Positions 47,316-54,927 of a DNA stretch of 64,000 nucleotides are shown in pieces. The translations under genes and the position numbers were made by a program. Under the pieces are notes generated by a model. It had not been told where the DNA came from. It worked only from the letters and a program-made list of their open reading frames with translations, and made no database searches. Positions within the stretch are counted from its first letter, which is position 1, and the number at the start of each line of letters is the position of its first letter. This stretch comes from Bosea sp. ANAM02 (GTDB lineage Bacteria; Pseudomonadota; Alphaproteobacteria; Rhizobiales; Beijerinckiaceae). The DNA lies in the NCBI RefSeq assembly GCF_011764485.1, contig NZ_AP022848.1, positions 2,260,001 through 2,324,000 on the forward strand. Reading direction: 5' to 3'.

Positions 47316-48497
47316 TCAGGCCGCGTCCTGCCAGTCGTAGAGCCAGGCATAGCGATTGCGCAGGCCGTCCGGTCCGAGCCGTTTCAGCGCGAAATCGCGT
47401 GCGATGTTGAGCGGCCAGCCCATATGGTAGTTGCGGCCGTTGCCGCGGCTTTCCTCCTGCACGCGGGCGACGCGCCGGGCGCGGTTGGCAGCATAGGCGG
47501 CGAAGGCCATGGGCACGCCGGTAGCGCCCTCGCGGCCGAGCGTCTCGGCGAGCAGGCGGGCGAGCACCGCGGCATCCTCGATGGCGAGCGAGGCGCCCTG
47601 TGCGAGGAAGGGCAGGATCGGGTGGGCGGCATCGCCGAGCAGCGCGACCCGGCCCTTGGCCATGGCGGCGGGCTTGCGGTCGAACAGTGACCAGACCTGC
47701 CAGCCCTCGGCTGCGCCGGTGAGCTCGCGCAGGGCCGGCGAGGCGCCGGCGAGGTGCTCGGTGACGACATTGCGGTCACCGTCGCGGGACCAGCCCTCGC
47801 GGGCCTCCCTGGCCTGACGCACGACGACGATGTTGATCTCGCGGCCGCCGGCGACGGGGTAATGCACGGCATGGCGGCCAGAGCCCATATGCAGCGTCAC
47901 GTGCGGCTTGTCGCCGGCGCGGGCCGGCACCACGGCGCGCCAGGCCTCGTAGCCGGTGAAGACCGGCGGCGAGGCGTCGCCGGTGAGATCGCGCACGCGC
48001 GACCACAGCCCGTCGGCGCCGATCAGGCCGAGCGCGGAGAGCGTGCCGCCGATTCCGTCACGCGCGGTCAGTCCGACCGTGACGCCCTCGGCATTCAGGC
48101 TGACCTCATCGACGCTGCGGCCGACCATCAGGCGGATATTCGGCATGGCGCGGGCAGCGTCGAGCAGCACGGTATGCAGGTCGTTGCGCTTCATCATGCG
48201 GAACGGCGTCGGCATGCGCTCGGGGCTGGAAGGCATCTCCAGCACCTGCGAGCCATCGGACCAGCGCCGGATCATCAGGCCGTGCGAGGTCACGCTGATC
48301 CGCTTCAGCGGCAAGGCGAGGTCGAGCGCATCGAGCACGCGGCCGGAATTGGAGGTGACCTGCAGGCCCGCCCCGGTCTCGCCGAAGCCGGTGCGCTTCT
48401 CGACGACGGTCGCGGCGATGCCGCGCCGCGCCAGCGACAGGGCCATGGTCAGGCCGCCGATACCGGCGCCGGCGATGACGAAATGAGGAGCGGACAC
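47316..48497 (-). CDS. FAD-dependent monooxygenase (salicylate-hydroxylase-like)
   Basis: A 393-residue flavoprotein of the PHBH class: the dinucleotide fold FVIAGAGIGGLTMALSLARR at the N-terminus, then DG and the GD motif RVALLGDAAHPILPFLAQGA. It should use NAD(P)H and O2 to hydroxylate an aromatic or similar ring. The substrate is not readable. It is downstream of a small zinc-finger gene on the same strand. Confidence 0.88.
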   Translation of the reverse strand: MSAPHFVIAGAGIGGLTMALSLARRGIAATVVEKRTGFGETGAGLQVTSNSGRVLDALDLALPLKRISVTSHGLMIRRWSDGSQVLEMPSSPERMPTPFRMMKRNDLHTVLLDAARAMPNIRLMVGRSVDEVSLNAEGVTVGLTARDGIGGTLSALGLIGADGLWSRVRDLTGDASPPVFTGYEAWRAVVPARAGDKPHVTLHMGSGRHAVHYPVAGGREINIVVVRQAREAREGWSRDGDRNVVTEHLAGASPALRELTGAAEGWQVWSLFDRKPAAMAKGRVALLGDAAHPILPFLAQGASLAIEDAAVLARLLAETLGREGATGVPMAFAAYAANRARRVARVQEESRGNGRNYHMGWPLNIARDFALKRLGPDGLRNRYAWLYDWQDAA

Positions 48498-48582
48498 GGG
48501 ATCGGACGCCTTCGATAATGATGCTGGAAGACGAGGCGCGGGTGCCCCTCAGAACCCGCGCGCCGGATGCGGTGGGCGAGCC

Positions 48583-48834
48583 TCAGGCTGCCTTGGCCGG
48601 ATCGGTATAGGCGCATTCCGGCGGGATGCAGGCGGCGCCCTTCAGCGACGGCTCGTATGTGAACAGCGTCGAGCAATAAGGGCAGATGATCTCGTGGTCC
48701 GCGCCCATGTCGAGGAAGACATGCGGATGGTCGAAGGGCGGCTTGGCGCCGATGCACATGAACTCGTGCGCGCCGACCTTGATGGCGGGAACGCCGAGGT
48801 CATTGTGGAAATGCGGGATGCCGGTGGCGGCCAT
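48583..48834 (-). CDS. Zinc-finger (zf-CHCC) domain protein
   Basis: An 83-residue protein with the CHCC zinc site: CIGAKPPFDHPHVFLDMG holds the first Cys and His, and EIICPYCSTLFTY the last two Cys. It resembles the mitochondrial NDUFS6/complex I zinc subunit domain. The start is the ATG at 48834. It is followed on the same strand by the FAD monooxygenase. Confidence 0.85.
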   Translation of the reverse strand: MAATGIPHFHNDLGVPAIKVGAHEFMCIGAKPPFDHPHVFLDMGADHEIICPYCSTLFTYEPSLKGAACIPPECAYTDPAKAA

Positions 48835-48895
48835 GGTCGTCGCTCTTCGAAGGTCTGAAATTCGGCCGCAACCTATCGTGTGAACCGGCCCAACG

Positions 48896-48999
48896 CCAGA
48901 GCCTTTCCGCATTTCTCCGAAACGCGAAAAGGCTCTAGTCTTTTGTTTTGTCGCATTTTCTTGACGCGAACCGGTATCCACTTCGCTCGAAAATGCTCC
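48896..48999. repeat. Rhizobiales-type intergenic repeat (CGAACCGGTATCCACTTCGCTCG)
   Basis: The stretch contains AGAGCCTTTCCGCATTTCTCC and AAAAGGCTCT arms, and then CGCATTTTCTTGACGCGAACCGGTATCCACTTCGC, a sentence-like element seen widely between genes of Rhizobiales from general experience. No gene. It separates the zf-CHCC gene from the DUF1624 gene. Confidence 0.5.
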
Positions 49000-49015
49000 A
49001 GTGCGCTCTTTCGCA

Positions 49016-49975
49016 TCAGCGCCCGTCGCGCAGGCAGCCGCGCGCAAGCTCGGTCATCCGGGCGCTTTCCTGCGGCGAGAGCAGATTGTCGAGCGCCTTC
49101 TGCCAGAGCTGCTCGCGCTTGAGGCCGTCGACGGTGCAGGCGCAGACCATCTTGCAGACCTGTTCGGGCACGTTGGGGCCGGCGCAGCTGCGCTGGCATT
49201 CTGCGCGGAAGGCGCGCTCCTCCGGCGAGGGCGGGGCGATCACCTGCGTCGCGAGCATCAGTGCACCGATGAAGAGCGGCTGGTGGACGAGATAGACCAG
49301 CAGGCTGTGGCGCCCGCCCCAGGCGGCGATTCGGGTCGCCTTGTTCCCCGGTCGCCAGCCGGCGAGCGCGGTGCCGTCGAGGCGCGGCAGGATGAGGCGG
49401 GCCAGCACGATGCCGCTCAAGACACAGCCGAACCAGTGGAAGACCGGCACGAAATCGGCCGTGTGGATCGGCGCCTGCGAGAAGCCGAGCCAGGTGGCCC
49501 AGGGCTGGTCGAGCTGCGGATGGGCGACGAAGGATGGCAGGGCGAAGGCCAGCGCCGCGGCCAGCGCGACGGCGATGACCGGCAGGCGCAGGAACGGCAG
49601 CGCGAGCACGCTCGCGACCGCGACATGGTGCAGGATGCCGAAAAAGATGAAATCGCCCGGCATGAACCGCCAGGTACCGAGCGTGACGAGAGCAGCGGCG
49701 CCCGCGACCATCGCGAGGCGCTTGAGATAGGCCGTGAGATTCAGGCCCCTGCGCGTTGCGAGAACGAGGCTGAAGCCGACGATGGTCAGGAAGCTGCCGG
49801 CGATGCCGCGCGCGAACAGGCGCCAGCCCGGCTCGGTGACGATATCCGTCTCGATCAGCCTGAACATCGAGAGGTCGTAGGCGAAATGGTAGACGAACAT
49901 GGCCAGCAGCGCGACGCCGCGGGCGATATCGACGATGGCGAGGCGTGACGATTCGCGGGGCGCGGGCTGGGTCAT
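49016..49975 (-). CDS. DUF1624 membrane acyltransferase-like protein with Cys-rich tail
   Basis: A 319-residue protein with seven or more hydrophobic segments of the DUF1624/heparan-alpha-glucosaminide N-acetyltransferase-like family (AIVDIARGVALLAMFVYHFA at the start, GGRHSLLVYLVHQPLF near the end). After residue 248 a soluble tail adds six Cys (260, 264, 274, 278, 280, 314). The tail is probably outside the cytosol and disulfide-bonded. ATG at 49975. Confidence 0.85.
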   Translation of the reverse strand: MTQPAPRESSRLAIVDIARGVALLAMFVYHFAYDLSMFRLIETDIVTEPGWRLFARGIAGSFLTIVGFSLVLATRRGLNLTAYLKRLAMVAGAAALVTLGTWRFMPGDFIFFGILHHVAVASVLALPFLRLPVIAVALAAALAFALPSFVAHPQLDQPWATWLGFSQAPIHTADFVPVFHWFGCVLSGIVLARLILPRLDGTALAGWRPGNKATRIAAWGGRHSLLVYLVHQPLFIGALMLATQVIAPPSPEERAFRAECQRSCAGPNVPEQVCKMVCACTVDGLKREQLWQKALDNLLSPQESARMTELARGCLRDGR

Positions 49976-50071
49976 GGGCCATCGTTCATCATGGCGGGCG
50001 CTCATAAGCAAGCGGCGCCATGGCGGGTACCCAAAGCCGCCCGGTCATGGCAGGGAAGGGCGACCGTTCCG

Positions 50072-50860
50072 ATGTCGCGACCCGAGACCCGCATGCAGAG
50101 CTTTTCTTCCGACGGCGTGAAGATCGCCTTCATCGACATGGCGCCGACCAGCGACGAGCCGAAGCACCGCACCATCGTGCTCGTGCACGGCTTTGCCTCC
50201 TCGCACATGATCAACTGGGTCAACACCCAGTGGACGAAGACGCTGACCCATGCCGGCTACCGCGTCGTCGCGCTCGACGATCGCGGTCATGGCCAGAGCG
50301 AGAAGCTCTACGACCCCGCCGCCTATTCCTCCCAGATCATGGCCGAGGACGTGCGCCGCTTGATGGACCATCTCGACATCCCGCGCGCGGCGGTGATGGG
50401 CTATTCGATGGGCGCGCGCATTTCGGCGCATCTGGCGCTGGCGCATCCGCGCCGGCTCGAGGCTCTGCTGCTCGGCGGGCTCGGCATCCATTTGGTCGAG
50501 GGCGTCGGCCTGCCGCTCGGCATCGCCGATGCGATGGAGGCACCGTCGCTCGATGTTCTCACCGATCCGATGCAGCGGATGTTCCGCGCCTTCGCCGAGC
50601 AGACCAAGAGCGACCTGGAGGCGCTCGCCGCCTGCATCCGCGGCTCGCGCCAGACATTGACCGCCGGGCAGGTTGGGCAGATTTCGATGCCGACCCTGAT
50701 CAGCGTCGGCACCAAGGACGACGTCTCCGGCTCCGGGCCGGAGCTGGCGAAGCTCATTCCGGGGGCGGTAGCCTTCGACATCGTCGGGCGCGACCACAAC
50801 CTCGCTGTCGGCGACAAGAGCCACAAGCAGGCTGTCCTCGACTTCCTCGCGCGTTTGTGA
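50072..50860 (+). CDS. Alpha/beta hydrolase
   Basis: A 262-residue hydrolase. The oxyanion motif LVHGFASSHMINW, the nucleophile elbow GYSMGA (Ser112) and the final His in VGRDHNLAVGD are present, with an acidic residue in GTKDDVSG. No signal peptide. AGGGAAGGG is about 11 bases before the ATG at 50072; an ATG at 50093 is an alternative. Substrate unknown. Confidence 0.86.
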   Translation: MSRPETRMQSFSSDGVKIAFIDMAPTSDEPKHRTIVLVHGFASSHMINWVNTQWTKTLTHAGYRVVALDDRGHGQSEKLYDPAAYSSQIMAEDVRRLMDHLDIPRAAVMGYSMGARISAHLALAHPRRLEALLLGGLGIHLVEGVGLPLGIADAMEAPSLDVLTDPMQRMFRAFAEQTKSDLEALAACIRGSRQTLTAGQVGQISMPTLISVGTKDDVSGSGPELAKLIPGAVAFDIVGRDHNLAVGDKSHKQAVLDFLARL

Positions 50861-51049
50861 GAACCTCGGAGATGAATAGAGGCAATCCAAAAAAGCGGGC
50901 GACGCCAATGTGTTGTCGATCTTCCCTGAAAAACTGATTCCGCTGCCTCGCTTTTCGATTCAACGTCGGTTCGGCATGAGCTTTTGATGCGGACACCGGC
51001 CCTGCGCTAGGCTGTCCTTCCGCCGAACCCGTCTTTCCGGAGAATGACC

Positions 51050-51898
51050 ATGCCGTCAGGGCGCTCCGTCGTGGAAGCACGCGATCCCGCAACCGGGCTC
51101 GACCGGCTCGATCCCGTCTGGTCCCGCTTGCGGACCGAGGCCGAGGCCGCGGTTGCCGCCGAGCCGGCGCTTGGCACGCTCATCGTCGCTTCCGTCCTCA
51201 ACCAGCCGAGCTTCGAGGCTGCCGTCGCGCATCGCGTCGCGGCAAGGCTCGGCCACCCCGCCGTGACCTCCGACCTGATCGAGCAGGGCTTTGCCGAGGC
51301 GATGGCCAGCGACGAGACGATCGGCTTCGGCATGCGCGCCGACGTGATGGCCGTGCTCGACCGCGATCCCGCCTGCTACCGGGTGCTGGAGCCGGTGCTG
51401 TTCTTCAAAGGTTTCCACGCCCTGCAATGCCACCGCCTGGCGCATTGGCTCTGGAAGCAGGACCGGCGCGATTTCGCGCTCTACCTGCAGGCGCGCTCGT
51501 CCGAGGTCTTCCAGACCGACATCAACCCGGCGGCACGGATCGGCAAGGGCATCTTCCTCGACCATGCGACGGGCCTGGTCGTCGGCGAGACCGCCGTCAT
51601 CGAGGACGATGTCTCGATGCTGCACAGCGTCACGCTGGGCGGCACCGGCAAGCAGGGCGGCGACCGCCATCCCAAGATCCGCAAGGGCGTGCTGATCGGC
51701 GCCGGCGCCAAGATTCTCGGCAATATCGAGGTCGGCCAGTGCAGCCGCATCGCGGCCGGCTCGGTCGTGCTCCAGCCCGTGCCGCGCAACAAGACCGTGG
51801 CGGGCGTGCCGGCCAAGGTGGTCGGGGAAGCGGGCTGTGCCGAGCCCTCACGCTCCATGGACCAGATTCTCGCCGGAGATTGCGGCGCCTATATCTGA
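51050..51898 (+). CDS. cysE: Serine O-acetyltransferase
   Basis: A 282-residue CysE: N-terminal helical domain, then a left-handed beta-helix of hexapeptide repeats (GIFLDHATGLVVGETAVIED, SVTLGGTGKQGGDRHPKI). It makes O-acetylserine for cysteine synthesis and is normally inhibited by cysteine at its C-terminus. GGAG is seven bases before the ATG at 51050; the ATG at 51044 is too close to it. Confidence 0.94.
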   Translation: MPSGRSVVEARDPATGLDRLDPVWSRLRTEAEAAVAAEPALGTLIVASVLNQPSFEAAVAHRVAARLGHPAVTSDLIEQGFAEAMASDETIGFGMRADVMAVLDRDPACYRVLEPVLFFKGFHALQCHRLAHWLWKQDRRDFALYLQARSSEVFQTDINPAARIGKGIFLDHATGLVVGETAVIEDDVSMLHSVTLGGTGKQGGDRHPKIRKGVLIGAGAKILGNIEVGQCSRIAAGSVVLQPVPRNKTVAGVPAKVVGEAGCAEPSRSMDQILAGDCGAYI

Positions 51899-51916
51899 GC
51901 TTTGGTGCTTCTCCAC

Positions 51917-52025
51917 CCCTCATCCTGAGGAGCGCCGCAGGCGCGTCTCGAAGGATGCCCTAGGAGGCTCGGGAGATATCTGGACATCCTTCGAGACGCC
52001 GCTTTGCGGCTCCTCAGGATGAGGG
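51917..52025. repeat. Intergenic palindromic repeat, CCTCATCCTGAGGAG family, copy 2
   Basis: Left end CCCTCATCCTGAGGAGC and right end GCTCCTCAGGATGAGGG mirror each other, with CGTCTCGAAGGATG and CATCCTTCGAGACG inside. The copy at 16383-16485 is of the same family. Its right arm supplies the stop codon of the convergent LysR gene. Confidence 0.88.
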
Positions 52026-52946
52026 CTTTGAGGGTGTGAAGGGTCTAAAGGCACCTTCCTCGTCCGCGCCGGCGAGCCAGTCCATGATCTCGGCCCGGTA
52101 CGGATGCGCGCCGGCGGCCGTCGCGGTTGCGAGAGTCAGGCGGTCCGGTGTCGGCATGGCTTTCGCGAAAGGTGCGACGAGCCTGCCCGCCGCGAGATGC
52201 GGGCCGATGAGGCTCATCCGCCCCATCAGTATGCCCGAGCCCGACAGGCAGGCATCCAGCGCCAGGCTGTAGAGCGAGAAGGCCGGGCCCCGGCCTGGAT
52301 CGACCTTGGTGCCGGGAGCGACGAAGGCGAGCCAGCGCGCCCAGTCGCCGCGCCAGACCGCATCATGCAAGAGCGTCTGCGCGGCCAGATCGGTCGGTGT
52401 CGCGAGCTTCACGGCGAGAGCGGGCGCGCAGACCGGCAGGATCGCATCGCCCGCCAGTTGAACCCCACCGCTTTGTGGTGCGGCCTCCCGGTAGAACAGC
52501 GAGAGATCATACGGATCGCGCTGCGGATCGGGTGGCTCCTCCATAGCCGCGATCGAGATCTGCAAGTCCGGGAACGCAGCCCGTAGTGCCGGCAGGCGCG
52601 GCGAGAGCCAGAGCTGGGCGATGCAGGGCAGGGCGGCGATGGCGAGGGGGCGGTTCGGCTGCGCCTCGCGCAGAGCCTGCACCGCCTGTCCCAGCATGTC
52701 GAAGCCGCGCGTCAGGCGGGGCAAGGCCTCGCGTGCGGCTTCTGTCAGGGCGACGCCCTGCGGCAGGCGGCGGAAGACCGCGAAGCCCAATGTCGCTTCG
52801 AGCTGCCTGATCTGCTGGGTGACGGCGCCGGCCGTGACGCCGATCTCGTCGGCGGCCTTGGCAAAGCTTTCCAGCCGCGCCGCGGCTTCGAATGCGCGCA
52901 AGGCCTTGAGTGGGGGCAGGCGCGGGCGCGGCGGCTTGACCGGCAA
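52014..52946 (-). CDS. LysR-family transcriptional regulator (GcvA-like)
   Basis: A 310-residue LysR regulator: winged HTH at the N-terminus (LPPLKALRAFEAAARLESF, GVTAGAVTQQIRQLEATLG) and a substrate-binding domain. It is divergent from the SHMT-like gene at 53074 and probably controls it. The last codons and the TGA stop (52014-52016) lie within the palindromic repeat 51917-52025. Confidence 0.91.
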   Translation of the reverse strand: MPVKPPRPRLPPLKALRAFEAAARLESFAKAADEIGVTAGAVTQQIRQLEATLGFAVFRRLPQGVALTEAAREALPRLTRGFDMLGQAVQALREAQPNRPLAIAALPCIAQLWLSPRLPALRAAFPDLQISIAAMEEPPDPQRDPYDLSLFYREAAPQSGGVQLAGDAILPVCAPALAVKLATPTDLAAQTLLHDAVWRGDWARWLAFVAPGTKVDPGRGPAFSLYSLALDACLSGSGILMGRMSLIGPHLAAGRLVAPFAKAMPTPDRLTLATATAAGAHPYRAEIMDWLAGADEEGAFRPFTPSKPSS

Positions 52947-52965
52947 AGGCGAAACTCCAGGTCGA

Positions 52966-52984
52966 GGCTGAGAATTCCTCAGCC
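52966..52984. promoter_or_regulatory. GGCTGAG-N5-CTCAGCC dyad between lysR and SHMT-like gene
   Basis: A perfect seven-base inverted repeat around AATTC, 20 bases before the LysR start and about 90 bases before the SHMT-like start. LysR proteins typically bind a dyad between themselves and a divergent target, so this is the best candidate operator. Confidence 0.5.
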
Positions 52985-53073
52985 TGCGAGCGATGAATAC
53001 TCGTTTGCGCGCGGGCCGGCAAACCGCTGTTATGGCGGCAACGAGGGATTAGTCGGTTCGGGAGACAAGCGAG

Positions 53074-54396
53074 ATGACGGCACTGGGCAGGCGCGACTGG
53101 GTTCCGCAGGCGAGCGAGGATTATGTGCTGAAGATCGCGGGCGAGACGGCGCGACAGCCGCTCGATGCGATCGCGGCGCGGATCGATGCGCTCGCGACCG
53201 AGAACCGGACGATCCACGAGCGCGACTGCGTCAATCTCAACCCCGCGACCAATGTCATGAATCCGAAGGCCGAGGCGCTGCTTTCGGCGGGGATCGGGGC
53301 GCGGCCTTCGCTCGGCTATCCCGGCGACAAATACGAGATGGGACTCGAGGCGATCGAGCAGATCGAGATCATCGCGGCCGAGCTCGCGGCCGAGGTGTTC
53401 GGCGCGACATATGCCGAAATCCGCGTGCCCTCCGGCGCCATCGCCAATCTCTACGCCTTCATGATCGCGGCCAAGGCCGGCGACTGCATCATCGCGCCGC
53501 CCGGCGAGATCGGCGGGCATGTCACCCATCACGGCGCGGGCGCGGCCGGGCTCTACGGCATCGTCACCCATCCCGCGCCGATCGACCCGATCCGCTATAC
53601 CGTCGATGTCGAGAAGCTTCGCGCCGACGCGCTGCGCCTCAAGCCGAAGCTGATCTCGATCGGCGGAAGCCTCAACCTCTTCCCGCACCCGATCCGCGAG
53701 ATCCGGGCCATTGCCGACGAGGTCGGCGCGCTCGTGCTGTTCGATGCGGCGCATATGTCCGGCATGATCGCCGGCCATGGCTGGCAGCAGCCGCTGGAGG
53801 AAGGCGCCCATCTGATGACGATGAGCACCTACAAAAGCCTGGGCGGGCCGCCTTCCGGCCTGATCGTGACCAACGATGCCGAGATCGCCAAAAAGCTCGA
53901 CGCCATCGCCTATCCCGGCCTCACCGCCAATTTCGATGCGGCGAAATCGGCCTCGCTCGCGGTATCGCTGCTCGACTGGAAGGCTTATGGCCGCGCCTAT
54001 GCGCAGGAAATGGCGCAGACGGCGAAGGCGCTGGCCGAGGCGCTCTCAGAGCGGCAGGTGCCGGTCTTCGCCCGCGACCGGGGCATGACGACCTCGCATC
54101 AGTTCGCGATCGAGGCGGCCGGTTATGGCGGCGGGCAGGCAGCGGCGAAGACGCTGCGTGCGGTCAACATCCTGTCCTGCGGCATCGGCCTCCCGTTGCC
54201 GGCGGTTGACGGCGACGTCAACGGCCTGCGTCTCGGAACGCCGGAGATCGTCCGCTTCGGCATGACGGCAGCGGATATGCCGGAGCTTGCGGGCTATATC
54301 GCCGAGGGGCTCAATGGTTCGCGCCCTGCCGAGGCGGTGGCGAAGGATGTCACGGCGTTCCGCGCGCGGTTCCGGACACTGCATTTCATGCGCTAG
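53074..54396 (+). CDS. Serine hydroxymethyltransferase-like PLP enzyme
   Basis: A 440-residue fold-type I PLP enzyme of the SHMT family. DAAHMSGMIAGHGWQQPLEE and then TYKSLGGPPSG with Lys254 as the Schiff-base lysine fit. True GlyA has T-T-T-H-K in this place, so STYK suggests a paralogue, perhaps acting on a methylserine-like or threonine-like amino acid. ATG at 53074; GGGAG precedes it. Its stop shares CTAG with the convergent gene. Confidence 0.85.
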   Translation: MTALGRRDWVPQASEDYVLKIAGETARQPLDAIAARIDALATENRTIHERDCVNLNPATNVMNPKAEALLSAGIGARPSLGYPGDKYEMGLEAIEQIEIIAAELAAEVFGATYAEIRVPSGAIANLYAFMIAAKAGDCIIAPPGEIGGHVTHHGAGAAGLYGIVTHPAPIDPIRYTVDVEKLRADALRLKPKLISIGGSLNLFPHPIREIRAIADEVGALVLFDAAHMSGMIAGHGWQQPLEEGAHLMTMSTYKSLGGPPSGLIVTNDAEIAKKLDAIAYPGLTANFDAAKSASLAVSLLDWKAYGRAYAQEMAQTAKALAEALSERQVPVFARDRGMTTSHQFAIEAAGYGGGQAAAKTLRAVNILSCGIGLPLPAVDGDVNGLRLGTPEIVRFGMTAADMPELAGYIAEGLNGSRPAEAVAKDVTAFRARFRTLHFMR

Positions 54397-54731
54397 GAAT
54401 CGTTCCCCGGCGCGAAGAAGCAGAGCAATTCGCCTGAGTCGTCGATGCAGAGATGCCAGCGGCCGTCCGGCGATTGCTTGGCCTTGTCCTGCGGGATTTC
54501 GAGCGTCAGCGGCTTCTTGCGCTCGCTCGACCACATCGGGTGCTTGCCGGGCGCGATCGTGACGACGAAGCCGCCGGGGACTTCCTGCACGGCTTCCGCC
54601 TCGATCTCGGAGCAGTCGGAATCGAGGCAACAATAGAACGGATAGTCCCAGCCTCGAGGGGCCTGATGGGCGCGCGCGACCGTCGCCCCCGCAATCAGGA
54701 CAGCAGCGATGATCGAGGCAAGAACACGCAT
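54393..54731 (-). CDS. Small secreted Cys-containing hypothetical protein
   Basis: A 112-residue protein with a signal peptide (MRVLASIIAAVLIAGATVARA) and a mature part with DYPFYCCLDSDCSEIE and ends CIDDSGELLCFFAPGNDS. The cysteines suggest a disulfide-stabilised periplasmic protein. No function recognised. Its TAG lies opposite the SHMT-like TAG (palindromic CTAG). Confidence 0.82.
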   Translation of the reverse strand: MRVLASIIAAVLIAGATVARAHQAPRGWDYPFYCCLDSDCSEIEAEAVQEVPGGFVVTIAPGKHPMWSSERKKPLTLEIPQDKAKQSPDGRWHLCIDDSGELLCFFAPGNDS

Positions 54732-54810
54732 CGGCCAGCCCTCGGACGCGAGGCTGCGACCTGAAGGCGGCGAATGCGTGGCAGATCTGTACGCCGTCGC
54801 CCCGGGCGAC

Positions 54811-54904
54811 CGCAGGGAGACCCGGAATCCATTCCGGAGCGAATTCGATTGGGTTCAGGAATGGATCCCGGATCTCCGCTTCGCTCCGTCCGGGATGACC
54901 CGTG
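54811..54904. repeat. Intergenic repeat, GGGATGACCC type
   Basis: GACCCGGAATCCATTCC and GGAATGGATCCCGGATCT are related arms, followed by CCGCTTCGCTCCGTCCGGGATGACCCG. It belongs with the copy at 63501-63611. It lies between the small secreted protein and the serine hydrolase gene. Confidence 0.7.
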
Positions 54905-54927
54905 TTTCCTGAAAAAAGTGGCCCGCC

